Positions 25,392 to 34,937 are shown, counted from the stretch's first letter. The stretch: DNA of 64,000 bases from Streptomyces phaeofaciens (GCF_014648915.1 NZ_BMSA01000013.1:62001-126000), one strand, 5' to 3'. Numbers and translations are program-made. Notes: a model not told the origin generated them from the letters alone.

Positions 25392-27917
25392 ATGTTCCGC
25401 ACCGCCTTGCGCAATGTCCTCGCGCACAAGGCCCGGCTCCTGATGACCGTCCTCGCCGTGATGCTCGGCGTGGCCTTCGTCTCCGGGACCCTGGTCTTCA
25501 CCAACACCCTCTCCAACGCCCTCCAGAACAGCTCCGCCAAGGGCTTCGACCAGGTCGACGTCGCCGTGACCGCCAAGGCCCAGGAGGACGTCGGCGACCG
25601 CATCGTCAAGACGCCCGAGCTGACCGAGGCCCTGCGCGAGCAGAGCGCGAAGGTGCCGGGCGCCGCCTCCGCAGTCGGCGTGGTCAGCGGCTTCACCGCC
25701 ATCGCCGACCGGGACGGCAAGCTCGTCGGCGGCGGCTTCCAGTCCCAGGGCGGCAACTTCTGGGGCGACAAGGACCCCCGGTACCCGCTGAAGGAGGGCG
25801 CGGCCCCGCACGGCGCGAACGAGGTCGCCATCGACTCCGAGACCGCCCGCCGGGCCGGTTACGAGGTCGGCGACACCGTACGGATCTCGATCGACGGACC
25901 CGTCCTCACCCCGAAGATCACCGCCGTCTTCACCACCGACGACGGCAACGTCGCCGCCGGCGGCAGCCTCGCCCTGTTCGACACGCCGACCGCCCAGAAG
26001 CTGTTCGGCAAGACCGGCACGTACGACGAGATCGACGTGAAGGCCGCCGCCGGCACCTCGCAGGCCGCGCTGAAGTCCGCGCTGGACGCCGCCCTGCCCG
26101 AGGGCGAGGTGGAGACCACCACCGCGCAGCGGCTCGCCGACGACCAGGCCGAGATGATCTCCGCCTCGATGAGCGGGCTGAAGCAGGGCCTGCTGGTCTT
26201 CGCCGGCATCGCGCTCTTCGTCGGCACGTTCATCATCGCCAACACCTTCACCATGCTGGTCGCCCAGCGCACCAAGGAGCTGGCGCTGCTGCGGGCCGTC
26301 GGCGCCTCGCGCCGCCAGGTGACCCGCTCGGTCCTGATCGAGGCGTTCGTGGTCGGCACGGTGGCCGGTGCGACCGGTCTGGTGGCCGGCATCGGCATCG
26401 GCGCCGGACTGCGCTCGCTGCTGGGCACGCTCGGGGCGACCGTCCCCGACGGCCCGCTGGTCGTCTCGCCCGGCACGGTCGCGACCTCGTTCGCCGTGGG
26501 CGTCGTCATCACCATGCTGGCCGCCTGGCTGCCCGGCCGCCGGGCCGCGAAGATCCCGCCGGTCGCCGCGATGAGCAGCGTGCACGCCAAGGCGACCACC
26601 AAGTCCCTGGTGCTGCGCAACACGCTGGGCGCGCTGTTCTCGGCGGCGGGTGTCGCCGTGGTCCTGGCCGCCACGACGATGGACGGCTCGGACGGCCAGG
26701 CCCCCATGGGCCTCGGCGCGGTCCTGCTGATCATCGGCGTGTTCATCCTGACCCCGCTGCTCTCCCGCCCGCTGATCGCGGCCGCCACGCCCGTGCTGCG
26801 GATCTTCGGGGTCTCCGGGAAGCTGGCCCGGCAGAACTCGGTGCGCAACCCGCGCCGTACGGCCGCCACGGCCTCCGCGCTGATGATCGGCCTCACCCTG
26901 ATCACCGGCATGACGGTGATGGCGGGCAGCCTCCAGAAGTCCATCGACAAGATGGCCTCCGCCGCGATCAGCGCCGACTACGTCGTCTCCATGGCGAACG
27001 GCAACACGCTCTCCACCGACGTCGAGGAGAAGCTGAAGGCCACCGACGGGGTGACCGCCACCAGCCCGCTGCGCAACGCGCCCGCCCGCATCGGCGGGGT
27101 GACCGAGTACCTCACCGGGGTCACCTCCGCGATCGGCGAACTGACCGACCTGAAGGTCGACGACGGCACGTTCGAGGTCGCCGGCACCCGGGTCGTCGTC
27201 GACCAGGACACCGCCGAGGACCACGGCTGGAAGGCCGGTTCCACCTTCACCGCCGCCTACGAGGACGGCGAGAAGCAGAAGCTGACGGTCGCCGGGGTCT
27301 ACGAGGGCAACGAGCTGATCCGGGGCATCATGCTGGACGCCTCACTGCTCACCGGGCACCAGGAGGACCCCTCCGACATGCAGGTCATGGTCAAGACGTC
27401 CGGCGGCGCGTCGGACGCGGCCAAGGACCGGCTGGAGAAGGCCCTCGGCTCCAACCCGGCCATCAAGGTGCAGAGCAAGCAGGACCTCTCCGACGACATC
27501 GCACAGATGTTCACCCTGATGCTGAACATGCTCTACGGGCTGCTCGCGATGGCCGTGATCGTCGCGGTGCTCGGCGTCATCAACACCCTCGCGATGTCGG
27601 TCTTCGAGCGCTCGCAGGAGATCGGCATGCTGCGGGCGATCGGCCTGGAGCGGCGCGCGGTGAAGCGGATGGTCCGTCTGGAGTCCCTGGTCATCTCGCT
27701 CTTCGGCGGGGTGCTCGGCATCGGCCTCGGCGTGTTCTTCGGCTGGGCGGCCGGGGAGCTGCTCGGTACGAAGATGTCGACGTACGAGCTGGTCCTGCCG
27801 TGGGACCGGATGGCCGTGTTCCTGCTGCTGGCCGCAGGGGTGGGCGTCCTGGCCGCGCTGTGGCCGGCCCGGCGGGCGGCCCGGCTGAACATGCTGGCGG
27901 CGATCAAGTCGGAGTAG
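25392..27917 (+). CDS. FtsX/MacB-like ABC permease
   Basis: An 841-residue permease. An N-terminal helix (LLMTVLAVMLGVAFVSGTL) is followed by a large extracytoplasmic domain (about 40-250) and three helices of the first FtsX domain. Central helices and a second extracytoplasmic domain (about 520-690) follow, then a second FtsX domain ending LLAAGVGVLAALWPARRAARLNMLAAIKSE. Two FtsX domains in one chain match the actinobacterial duplicated architecture. Such exporters handle lipoproteins, peptides or lipids. Its paralogue lies at 52050-54629. Confidence 0.9.
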   Translation: MFRTALRNVLAHKARLLMTVLAVMLGVAFVSGTLVFTNTLSNALQNSSAKGFDQVDVAVTAKAQEDVGDRIVKTPELTEALREQSAKVPGAASAVGVVSGFTAIADRDGKLVGGGFQSQGGNFWGDKDPRYPLKEGAAPHGANEVAIDSETARRAGYEVGDTVRISIDGPVLTPKITAVFTTDDGNVAAGGSLALFDTPTAQKLFGKTGTYDEIDVKAAAGTSQAALKSALDAALPEGEVETTTAQRLADDQAEMISASMSGLKQGLLVFAGIALFVGTFIIANTFTMLVAQRTKELALLRAVGASRRQVTRSVLIEAFVVGTVAGATGLVAGIGIGAGLRSLLGTLGATVPDGPLVVSPGTVATSFAVGVVITMLAAWLPGRRAAKIPPVAAMSSVHAKATTKSLVLRNTLGALFSAAGVAVVLAATTMDGSDGQAPMGLGAVLLIIGVFILTPLLSRPLIAAATPVLRIFGVSGKLARQNSVRNPRRTAATASALMIGLTLITGMTVMAGSLQKSIDKMASAAISADYVVSMANGNTLSTDVEEKLKATDGVTATSPLRNAPARIGGVTEYLTGVTSAIGELTDLKVDDGTFEVAGTRVVVDQDTAEDHGWKAGSTFTAAYEDGEKQKLTVAGVYEGNELIRGIMLDASLLTGHQEDPSDMQVMVKTSGGASDAAKDRLEKALGSNPAIKVQSKQDLSDDIAQMFTLMLNMLYGLLAMAVIVAVLGVINTLAMSVFERSQEIGMLRAIGLERRAVKRMVRLESLVISLFGGVLGIGLGVFFGWAAGELLGTKMSTYELVLPWDRMAVFLLLAAGVGVLAALWPARRAARLNMLAAIKSE

Positions 27918-27942
27918 CCGCGGCGGCCGGCGCCGGCACTGG

Positions 27943-27981
27943 GCCCGGGGCCCCACCGCGAGACGCGGTGGGGCCCCGGGC
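27943..27981. terminator. bidirectional terminator after ABC exporter
   Basis: A perfect 18-base stem (27943-27960 with 27964-27981) with loop AGA, followed by TTT on the plus strand. It separates the exporter from the convergent methyltransferase gene. Confidence 0.9.
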
Positions 27982-27994
27982 TTTGTGCCGCCCG

Positions 27995-29284
27995 CTACTG
28001 CCAGACCCGGGACCGCAGGGGCATCCCGGAGGCACCGGACTGCGGGGTCCGGACCGCCAGGACCTGGTTGACGCCGATGCGGTTGCGTTCGAAGGCGACG
28101 GCGCTGGCGGCCATGTAGAGGCGCCAGACACGGGCCCGGCCGGGGCTGGTGAGGCGGACGGCCCGTGCCCACTCGTCCTCCAGCCGGGCGACCCAGCGGC
28201 GCAGGGTGAGGGCGTAGTGCTCACGGATCGACTCGACGTCACGGACCTCGAACCCGGCCCGTTCGAGCTGGGTGACGGTGTCGCCGACGGGCGCCAGCTC
28301 GCCGTCCGGGAAGACATACGCGTCGATGAACTCGTCGACGTGGTAGCCGGTTTCGTCCCGTTCGGGGCGACGGCCGATCTGGTGGTTGAGCAGCCGCCCG
28401 CCGGGCGTGAGCAGCGCGTACAGGTCGCGCGCGTAGGCGAGGTATCTCTCGGAGCCGACGTGCTCGGCCATCCCGATCGAGGAGATCGCGTCGTACGGCC
28501 CGTCGGTGACGTCCCGGTAGTCCTGCACCCGGATCTCCACCCGGTCGGTGAGCCCGGCGTCGGCGACGCGCTTGCGGGCGTAGGCCGCCTGTTCCTGGGA
28601 GAGGGTGATCCCGACGACCCGCACCCCGTGCTCGCGGGCCGCGTGGATCGCCATCGACCCCCAGCCGCAGCCGACGTCGAGCAGCCGTTGACCTGGGGTC
28701 AAGGCGAGCTTGCGGCAGACGAGTTCGAGTTTGTCGTCCTGGGCCTGTTCGAGGCCGGCGCCGGGGTCGGACCAGTAGGCGCACGAGTACACCATCGACG
28801 GGCCGAGGACGATCTCGTAGAAGTCGTTGCCGACGTCGTAGTGGTGGCTGATGGCGCGCCGGTCGGTGCGGCGGGTGTGGAGGTGACCGCGGCGGTGGAC
28901 CTCCTCCCGGGGCGGGGCGGGCGGCAGCGGGGGCCCGGCGAGCTTCAGCAGCTCGCGGACGGCCGTACGGAACCCCGGGTCGCCCAGGGCCCGGGCGAGT
29001 GTGCGGGTGTCGTCGCCCCGCTCCCAGACGAGCCCGGAGATCAGATCGAGCGCGAGGTACAGATCCCCCTCGATGTCCAGCTCCCCGGCGACCCACGCCC
29101 GCGCGAGCCCCAGCTCGCCCGGCTTGAACAGCAGCCGGCGCAGTGCTCTGCGGTGGTGGACGACGAGGACGGGCGCGTCGGGAGGGCCTGCCTGCGAACC
29201 GTCCCAGGCGCGGACGCGCACCGGGAGCGGGACTCCCAGCAACTGTTCGACGAGCGCATGGAGCCGCGACGCGGCGTCGGCCAT
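27995..29284 (-). CDS. cyclopropane-fatty-acyl-phospholipid synthase family methyltransferase
   Basis: A 429-residue SAM-dependent enzyme predicted to modify unsaturated acyl chains of membrane phospholipids. Residues 1-120 form the helical N-terminal lipid-binding part. SHHYDVGNDFYEIVLG and YSCAYW are the CFA substrate motifs. LDVGCGWGSMAIHAA (SAM motif I), GITLSQEQ and IGMAEHVG follow. The ATG has GGAGG at good spacing; the frame extends further upstream without a site. It may make cyclopropane or methyl-branched lipids; the sequence does not decide. Confidence 0.9.
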   Translation of the reverse strand: MADAASRLHALVEQLLGVPLPVRVRAWDGSQAGPPDAPVLVVHHRRALRRLLFKPGELGLARAWVAGELDIEGDLYLALDLISGLVWERGDDTRTLARALGDPGFRTAVRELLKLAGPPLPPAPPREEVHRRGHLHTRRTDRRAISHHYDVGNDFYEIVLGPSMVYSCAYWSDPGAGLEQAQDDKLELVCRKLALTPGQRLLDVGCGWGSMAIHAAREHGVRVVGITLSQEQAAYARKRVADAGLTDRVEIRVQDYRDVTDGPYDAISSIGMAEHVGSERYLAYARDLYALLTPGGRLLNHQIGRRPERDETGYHVDEFIDAYVFPDGELAPVGDTVTQLERAGFEVRDVESIREHYALTLRRWVARLEDEWARAVRLTSPGRARVWRLYMAASAVAFERNRIGVNQVLAVRTPQSGASGMPLRSRVWQ

Positions 29285-29400
29285 GGAGCACACCTCCGTG
29301 ACAGAGATCCCGGTTGGTCCTGACTCCACGTAAACACCTGAGGGGCCTGCTCGCAGTCCCCCACGCGCGTCACATCTGGGCAAACCCTCCCGTTGGAACG

Positions 29401-29444
29401 CCGAAGGGGCCGCCCGCACCACGGATGGCGGGCGGCCCCTTCGG
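29401..29444 (-). terminator. terminator of the NADH dehydrogenase gene
   Basis: CCGAAGGGGCCGCCCGC (29401-29417) pairs perfectly with 29428-29444 around a ten-base loop, 54 bases after the dehydrogenase stop on the minus strand. Confidence 0.85.
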
Positions 29445-29498
29445 GGCGTTCGACGGCCTACGGACGCGGGGCGACCGTGGAGCCGGGGTGACCGAGGG

Positions 29499-30878
29499 TC
29501 AGGAGGCCTTGGCCTTCTCGGACTCGGGCTTGGCGGCGACCGGGGCCGGCTTGGCGGCCTCGTAGAACTCCTCGCGCGGGGACTCCAGGGCGCCGAGGGC
29601 GACCACCTCGCGCTTGAGGAACATGCCGAGCGTCCAGTCGGCGAAGACGCGGATCTTGCGGTTCCACGTCGGCATCGCCATGCCGTGGTAGCCGCGGTGC
29701 ATGTACCAGGCGAGCCGGCCCTTGACCTTGATCTTCATCTTGCCCATGACGATCATGGCGACGCCCTTGTGGAGGCCGAGGCCCGCCACCGCACCCTTGT
29801 TGGCGTGCTCGTAGTCCTTCTGCGGGAAGCCCCGCATACCGGAGATCACGTTGTCGCCGAGGACCTTGGCCTGACGGAGCGCGTGCTGCGCGTTCGGCGG
29901 GCACCAGGCGTTCTCGACACCGGCCTTGCGGGCGGCGACGTCCGGGACCTGGGCGTTGTCGCCGGCGGCCCAGATGTAGTCGGTGCCCTGGACCTGGAGG
30001 CTGGGGGCGGTGTCGACGTGACCACGCGGGCCCAGCGGGAGGCCGTAGCGGGCGAGGACCGGGTTCGGCTTGACGCCGGCCGTCCACACGATCGTGTTCG
30101 AGTCGACCTCGAGGCCGTTCTTCAGCACGACGTGGCCGTCGACGCAGGAGTCCATCGAGGTGGAGAGGTAGATCTCCACGCCCCGGCTCTCCAGGTGCGC
30201 CTTGCCGTACTGGCCGAGCTTCGGGCCGACCTCGGGCAGGATCTTGTCCGCGGCGTCGACCAGGATGAAGCGCATGTCCTCGCGGGACACGGTCTTGTAG
30301 TACTTGGCCGCGTCGCGGGCCAGGTCCTCGACCTCACCGATGGTCTCCGCACCGGCGAAGCCGCCGCCGATGAAGACGAAGGTGAGCGCCTTGCGGCGGA
30401 TCTCCTCGTCGGTCGTGGAGTCGGCCTTGTCGAGCTGCTCGAGAACGTGGTTGCGCAGGCCGATGGCCTCCTCGACGCCCTTCATGCCGATGCCCTGCTC
30501 GGCGAGGCCGGGGATCGGGAAGGTGCGGGAGACCGCGCCGAGCGCGATGACCAGGTAGTCGAAGGGCAGCTCGTACGCCTCGCCCACGAGCGGGGCGATC
30601 GTGGCGACCTTGCGGTCCTGGTCGATGGTGGTGACCCGACCGGTGAGGACCTCCGCCTTCGGCAGCACGCGTCGCAGCGGGACGACGACGTGGCGCGGGG
30701 AGATGTTGCCGGCGGCGGTTTCGGGGAGGAAGGGCTGGTAGGTCATGTACGACCGGGGGTCGACGACCGTGACGGTCGCCTCTCCGTAGCGCATCTTCTT
30801 GAGAATGCGCCGAGCTGCGTACAGGCCTACGTACCCACCGCCTACTACGAGGATCCTGGGACGCTCCGTGGTGCTCAT
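29499..30878 (-). CDS. ndh: type II NADH dehydrogenase (NAD(P)/FAD-dependent oxidoreductase)
   Basis: Non-proton-pumping NADH:quinone oxidoreductase at the inner face of the membrane. The 459-residue protein shows the FAD motif VVGGGYVGLYAARRI (about 11-25), the NADH motif FIGGGFAGAETIGE near 175 and the late FAD segment IWAAGDNAQVPD. Two weakly hydrophobic C-terminal helices around RLAWYMHRGYHGMAM suit membrane association. The ATG at 30878 has only a weak site (GGGTGG). Two Rex-like operators lie 240-335 bases upstream, consistent with control by NADH/NAD+ ratio. Confidence 0.9.
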   Translation of the reverse strand: MSTTERPRILVVGGGYVGLYAARRILKKMRYGEATVTVVDPRSYMTYQPFLPETAAGNISPRHVVVPLRRVLPKAEVLTGRVTTIDQDRKVATIAPLVGEAYELPFDYLVIALGAVSRTFPIPGLAEQGIGMKGVEEAIGLRNHVLEQLDKADSTTDEEIRRKALTFVFIGGGFAGAETIGEVEDLARDAAKYYKTVSREDMRFILVDAADKILPEVGPKLGQYGKAHLESRGVEIYLSTSMDSCVDGHVVLKNGLEVDSNTIVWTAGVKPNPVLARYGLPLGPRGHVDTAPSLQVQGTDYIWAAGDNAQVPDVAARKAGVENAWCPPNAQHALRQAKVLGDNVISGMRGFPQKDYEHANKGAVAGLGLHKGVAMIVMGKMKIKVKGRLAWYMHRGYHGMAMPTWNRKIRVFADWTLGMFLKREVVALGALESPREEFYEAAKPAPVAAKPESEKAKAS

Positions 30879-31118
30879 GGCATCGAGTATCCACCCGCTC
30901 CAGGGGGGTCGCTCGTGCGCCCCTTCACAAGCTTCGGGAGGGTGTGTGCTATCCTCCGCCGCCCGCGTGATCCACATCATGGCGCGGAACGGGAACCAGC
31001 GTGTAGGGCGCGGCGTTGTCAATGCCGCGTGAGCTGCCTCTCCAGGCTTCGAGAGCCTCTGTGAGGGGGTCGCGACAGCCTTTCGGGAGACCCCCGCGAA
31101 ACGTCCCCGCACGCCTCT

Positions 31119-31134
31119 TTTGAACACGTTCACA
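31119..31134 (-). promoter_or_regulatory. Rex-like operator 1 (ROP) upstream of ndh
   Basis: The 16 bases TTTGAACACGTTCACA differ from the Rex operator consensus TGTGAAC-N3-TTCACA only at the second base. Rex is the NADH-sensing repressor of respiratory genes in Streptomyces. Confidence 0.75.
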
Positions 31135-31198
31135 CGGGGGTTGAGGCCCCGGAAGGGCCAACCGGCCCCTCTTCGTCCTCCGGGAGGACCGAAATCCT

Positions 31199-31214
31199 TG
31201 TGAAGAACTTCACG
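31199..31214 (-). promoter_or_regulatory. Rex-like operator 2 upstream of ndh
   Basis: TGTGAAGAACTTCACG matches the Rex consensus except for G instead of C at position 7 and the last base. It lies exactly 80 bases from the first site. It overlaps a second symmetrical element, AACTTC-AC-GAAGTT (31206-31219). Confidence 0.5.
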
Positions 31215-31334
31215 AAGTTTTCCGACGGGGAGTCGCGAAGGGGCCCGAGAGGGCCCCTCCAGCACGCTCAAACGCGCTTCCTGCCTGCTCAGCAGAGTGC
31301 AAGCAGCGCCCACGGACCCGGCCGTCAGGGCCCG

Positions 31335-32276
31335 CTACGCCACCGACCACGCGATGCCGTCGAGGATGTCGTGCTCGCTCACGACAACCTCCCGCGCGCC
31401 GGTCCGCTCCATGATCGCGAGCAGGACGAGCGCGCCCGCCGCGATCACGTCGACCCGGCCCGGGTGCATCGAGCCGACCGCTGCCCGCTCGGCGTGCGTG
31501 GAGCCCACCAGCCAGTCGGTGATCTCGCGGACCCGGTCGTGGGAGACCCGCGAGTGGTGGATGGCCGCGGAGTCGTACGCGGGCAGGTCCTGCGCGATCG
31601 CCGAGACGGTCGTGACCGAGCCCGCCAGGCCGACCAGGGTGTGCGCCTCGCGCAGCGGGACCGTCTCCTCGGCGAGGTCCAGGGCCGCCTCGATGTCGGC
31701 CCGCATCGCCGCGATCTGCTCCGCGGTGGGCGGGTCGGTGACCGTCCCGTCCACCACCAGGTGCCGCTCGGTCATCCGTACGCAGCCGACGTCGACCGAG
31801 CGGGCCGCCCGCACGTGCTCGTCGCCCACGACGAACTCCGTCGAGCCGCCGCCGATGTCCACCACCAGGTAGGGCTTCACGAGGTCCGCGCGGCCCCCCA
31901 GCTCCTTCGTGGCGCCGGTGAAGGAGAACTCGGCCTCCTGGTCGCCGCTGATGACCTCGGGCTCGACGCCCAGGATGTCCAGCACCCCGCGCACGAACTC
32001 GTCCCGGTTCTCGGCGTCCCGGGAGGCGGAGGTGGCGACGAAGCGCAGCCGCTCCGCGCCGTGCTCCTTGACGACGGCCGCGTACTCCCGGCAGGCGGCG
32101 AAGGTCCGCTCCAGCGCCTCGGGGGCGAGGCGGCCGGTACGGTCGACGCCCTGGCCGAGGCGGACGATCGTCATCCGGCGGTCCAGCTCGACCAGTTCGC
32201 CGGTCTCCGGGTCGCAGTCGGCGACGAGGAGGCGGATGGAGTTCGTACCGCAGTCGACGGCGGCGACCCGGGTCAC
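31335..32276 (-). CDS. ppx: Ppx/GppA family exopolyphosphatase
   Basis: A 313-residue protein of the actin-like ASKHA fold that removes phosphate from polyphosphate and/or pppGpp. It shows the phosphate-1 motif VDCGTNSIRLLV (about 7-18), the phosphate-2 motif VVDIGGGSTEFVVG near 135-148 and VGLAGSVTT near 215. The short, two-domain form is typical of actinobacterial Ppx1/Ppx2. The GTG start overlaps the stop of the DUF501 gene (GTGA), making a coupled unit downstream of divIC. Confidence 0.92.
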   Translation of the reverse strand: MTRVAAVDCGTNSIRLLVADCDPETGELVELDRRMTIVRLGQGVDRTGRLAPEALERTFAACREYAAVVKEHGAERLRFVATSASRDAENRDEFVRGVLDILGVEPEVISGDQEAEFSFTGATKELGGRADLVKPYLVVDIGGGSTEFVVGDEHVRAARSVDVGCVRMTERHLVVDGTVTDPPTAEQIAAMRADIEAALDLAEETVPLREAHTLVGLAGSVTTVSAIAQDLPAYDSAAIHHSRVSHDRVREITDWLVGSTHAERAAVGSMHPGRVDVIAAGALVLLAIMERTGAREVVVSEHDILDGIAWSVA

Positions 32277-32851
32277 GGGGTGTCCTCCTTCGGGGCGCCC
32301 GCCGGGGAGTCCGCCGGCGAGTCCTTCGAAGAGTCCGTCGGGAGCGTCACGCAGGTGCCCTTGCGCCACCACTCCGGCAGCATCGCGAGGGCCTCGTCGC
32401 CGAGCGGGTTCACCCCCGGCCCGGCGGCCAGCGAGTGGGCGACGAGCACATGCAGGCACTTCACCCGGTCCGGCATGCCGCCCGCGCTCGGGAAGCCCTT
32501 CAGCTCCTCGATCTCGTCACGGCGCCGGATGTAGTCCTCGTGCGCCGCGCGGTAGGCGGCGGCCAGCTCCGGATCGGTGCCCAGCCGGTCGGTCATCTCC
32601 TTCATCACGCCGTTCGCCTCCAGCGTGCCGATCGCCGAGTTGGCCTTGGGGCACGTCAGGTAGTACAGCGTCGGGAAGGGGGTGCCGTCGGGGAGGCGGG
32701 GGGCCGTCTCGACGACGTCCGGCTGTCCGCACGGGCACCGGTGCGCGATCGCGCGCAGCCCGCGCGGCGGCCGGCCGAGCTGCTGCTTGAAGGCCTCGAC
32801 GTCGGCGTCGGTGGGCTCGGTGCGCGGAGTGGTCGGCGGGGCAGTTTCCAT
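32273..32851 (-). CDS. DUF501 family protein
   Basis: A 192-residue conserved actinobacterial protein. It has AIAHRCPCGQPDVVETAPRL, TLYYLTCPKANSAIGTLEA and a CLHVLVAHSLAAGPGVNPLGDEAL block. The Cys residues in CPCG and TCP could bind a metal. A Ser/Pro/Asp-rich tail follows. The ATG at 32851 fits the family start; a GTG at 32881 overlapping the divIC stop (GTGA) is an equally possible coupled start. Function is unknown, but it always travels with divIC, eno and ppx. Confidence 0.85.
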   Translation of the reverse strand: METAPPTTPRTEPTDADVEAFKQQLGRPPRGLRAIAHRCPCGQPDVVETAPRLPDGTPFPTLYYLTCPKANSAIGTLEANGVMKEMTDRLGTDPELAAAYRAAHEDYIRRRDEIEELKGFPSAGGMPDRVKCLHVLVAHSLAAGPGVNPLGDEALAMLPEWWRKGTCVTLPTDSSKDSPADSPAGAPKEDTP

Positions 32852-32877
32852 GCCTGTACGAAAATCTCTCTCTCGGT

Positions 32878-33354
32878 TCACTGGTCGGAGGCGTCGGACT
32901 TGTCGACGCCGTCCCAGACGTTCGAGTACCAGGGGCGGTCGGCCGCACCGAGGTCGGCGCGGGACTGCTTGGCCGCGTCCGGGTCGATCACGATGTAACC
33001 GGTCTCGCCCGGCATCACATAGTGCAGCCGCTGCCGGATCTGCTGCTCGGCGTAGGCGTCGTCCTGCCAGCGTGCCTTGGTGTCCCGCAGCTGCTCTACC
33101 CGTTCGCTGGCCTGCTGTTTCTCCCGCTCCAGATCGGCGATCTCGGCACGCTGGGAGACGTACTGCCGCATCGGGTAGGCGAGGGCCACGATCAGGGTGC
33201 AGAGCACCAGCGCGAGCAGGGCCGCGCGGCCGGTGAGACGGGAGCGGTGGGCCTGGCGCTTGGTCTGGGAGCGGTAGACCCGGGCCGCGGTCTGCTCGCC
33301 CAGCAGCCGGATCCTGGTCGTGGTGGAGAAACGGTCCCGGTCCTTGACGGCCAT
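32878..33354 (-). CDS. divIC: FtsB/DivIC-type septum formation initiator
   Basis: A 158-residue single-pass cell-division protein. The basic cytoplasmic N-terminus is followed by a membrane helix (AALLALVLCTLIVALAYPM, about residues 44-62) and a coiled coil (about 66-100, RAEIADLEREKQQASERVEQL). A conserved extracytoplasmic part contains RLHYVMPGETGYIVID. It should join FtsL and FtsQ at the division site. The ATG follows GGGAGGCGGAGAGCCG. It is downstream of eno. Confidence 0.9.
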   Translation of the reverse strand: MAVKDRDRFSTTTRIRLLGEQTAARVYRSQTKRQAHRSRLTGRAALLALVLCTLIVALAYPMRQYVSQRAEIADLEREKQQASERVEQLRDTKARWQDDAYAEQQIRQRLHYVMPGETGYIVIDPDAAKQSRADLGAADRPWYSNVWDGVDKSDASDQ

Positions 33355-33380
33355 CGGCTCTCCGCCTCCCCTTTCACGTG

Positions 33381-33425
33381 CGTACGTCCCCGCACACGGT
33401 ACGGGACCGAGTACGGGGACGTACG
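33381..33425 (-). terminator. hairpin between eno and divIC
   Basis: CGTACGTCCCCG (33381-33392) pairs perfectly with CGGGGACGTACG (33414-33425). A smaller AGCCTT/AAGGCT stem (33438-33443 with 33454-33459) is closer to the eno stop. These may end or attenuate the eno transcript. Confidence 0.6.
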
Positions 33426-33474
33426 TACGACTGGCTAAGCCTTGACGGTGGAGAAGGCTCAGCCCTTGCCTCGC

Positions 33475-34764
33475 CTACTGGTTCGCGGAGCGGAACCGCG
33501 GGAAGGCGCTGCGGCCCGCGTACACGGCGGCGTCGTCGAGGATCTCCTCGATGCGCAGCAGCTGGTTGTACTTGGCGACGCGGTCCGAGCGGGCCGGGGC
33601 GCCGGTCTTGATCTGACCGCAGTTCACGGCGACCGCGAGGTCGGCGATGGTGACGTCCTCGGTCTCGCCGGAGCGGTGGGACATCATGCACTTGAAGCCG
33701 TTGCGCTGGGCCATCTCGACGGCGTCCAGGGTCTCGGTCAGCGAACCGATCTGGTTGACCTTGACGAGCAGGGCGTTGGCGGAGCCCTCCTCGATGCCGC
33801 GGGCGAGGCGCTCGGGGTTGGTGACGAAGAGGTCGTCGCCGACGATCTGGACCTTGTCGCCCAGCTTGTCGGTGATGACCTTCCAGCCGGCCCAGTCGTC
33901 CTCGAACAGCGGGTCCTCGATGGAGACGAGCGGGTAGGCCGCCACCAGCTCCTCGTAGTACTCCGTCATCTCGGCGGCCGAGCGGGACTTGCCCTCGAAC
34001 TCGTACTTGCCGTCCTTGTAGAACTCGGACGCGGCGACGTCGAGCGCGAGCGCGATCTGCTCACCGGGGATGTAACCGGCCTGCTGGATGGCCTCGATGA
34101 TGAGGTCGAGCGCGGCGCGGTTGGACTCCAGGTTCGGGGCGAAGCCGCCCTCGTCGCCGAGGCCGGTGGACAGGCCCTTGGTCTTCAGCACCTTCTTGAG
34201 GGTGTGGTAGACCTCGGCGCCCCAGCGCAGGGCCTCGGAGAAGGTCTCCGCGCCGATCGGGGCGATCATGAACTCCTGGATGTCCACGTTGGAGTCGGCG
34301 TGCGAGCCGCCGTTCAGGATGTTCATCATCGGAACGGGCAGCAGGTGCGCGTTCGGGCCGCCCAGGTAGCGGAAGAGCGGGAGGTCGCTGGCCTCGGAGG
34401 CGGCGTGGGCGACGGCGAGGGAGACGCCGAGGATGGCGTTGGCGCCGAGCGAGCCCTTGTTGTCCGTGGCGTCCAGGTCGAACATGGCCTGGTCGATCAG
34501 GCGCTGCTCGGTGGCGTCGTAGCCGACGAGCTCCGGGCCGATCTGCTCGATGACGGCGAGGACGGCCTTCTCGACACCCTTGCCCAGGTAGCGGTTGGGG
34601 TCACCGTCGCGGAGCTCGATGGCCTCGAAGGCGCCGGTGGAAGCGCCGGACGGAACGGCGGCACGACCCGTGCTGCCGTCGTCGAGGCCGACCTCGACCT
34701 CGACCGTGGGGTTGCCTCGGGAGTCCAGGATTTCCCGGGCTACGACGACGTCGATGGACGGCAC
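33475..34764 (-). CDS. eno: enolase
   Basis: Interconverts 2-phosphoglycerate and phosphoenolpyruvate in glycolysis. The 429-residue protein carries AREILDSRGNPTVEVE, PSGASTGAFEA, the Mg-binding SIEDPLFEDDW and GDDLFVTN, and the active-site segment MMSHRSGETEDVTIADL. The GTG at 34764 has AAGGAG six bases upstream. The ATG two codons earlier abuts that site and is rejected. Confidence 0.97.
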   Translation of the reverse strand: MPSIDVVVAREILDSRGNPTVEVEVGLDDGSTGRAAVPSGASTGAFEAIELRDGDPNRYLGKGVEKAVLAVIEQIGPELVGYDATEQRLIDQAMFDLDATDNKGSLGANAILGVSLAVAHAASEASDLPLFRYLGGPNAHLLPVPMMNILNGGSHADSNVDIQEFMIAPIGAETFSEALRWGAEVYHTLKKVLKTKGLSTGLGDEGGFAPNLESNRAALDLIIEAIQQAGYIPGEQIALALDVAASEFYKDGKYEFEGKSRSAAEMTEYYEELVAAYPLVSIEDPLFEDDWAGWKVITDKLGDKVQIVGDDLFVTNPERLARGIEEGSANALLVKVNQIGSLTETLDAVEMAQRNGFKCMMSHRSGETEDVTIADLAVAVNCGQIKTGAPARSDRVAKYNQLLRIEEILDDAAVYAGRSAFPRFRSANQ

Positions 34765-34937
34765 GAGCATCTCCTTCTTGGGATGTGACGCTGGGTGTGC
34801 GGGGCCGCGTGGGCCTTGCGACTAGAGCCTAACCGTCTTCGGGGCGCCGGCAGCCGACCGACCGTCCCGTGGACAGACAGACGGTACCTATTGTTTCCGT
34901 CCGGAACAAAGGGGGGATGACATCCGGGCAGAGAAAA

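Larger units (their letters stand above)
30879..31334. other. long leader/promoter region of ndh
   Basis: 456 bases between ppx and ndh, both on the minus strand. No gene is supported. It contains the two Rex-like sites annotated separately. Its length and the distance of these sites from the ATG suggest a long 5' leader or several promoters. Confidence 0.55.
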
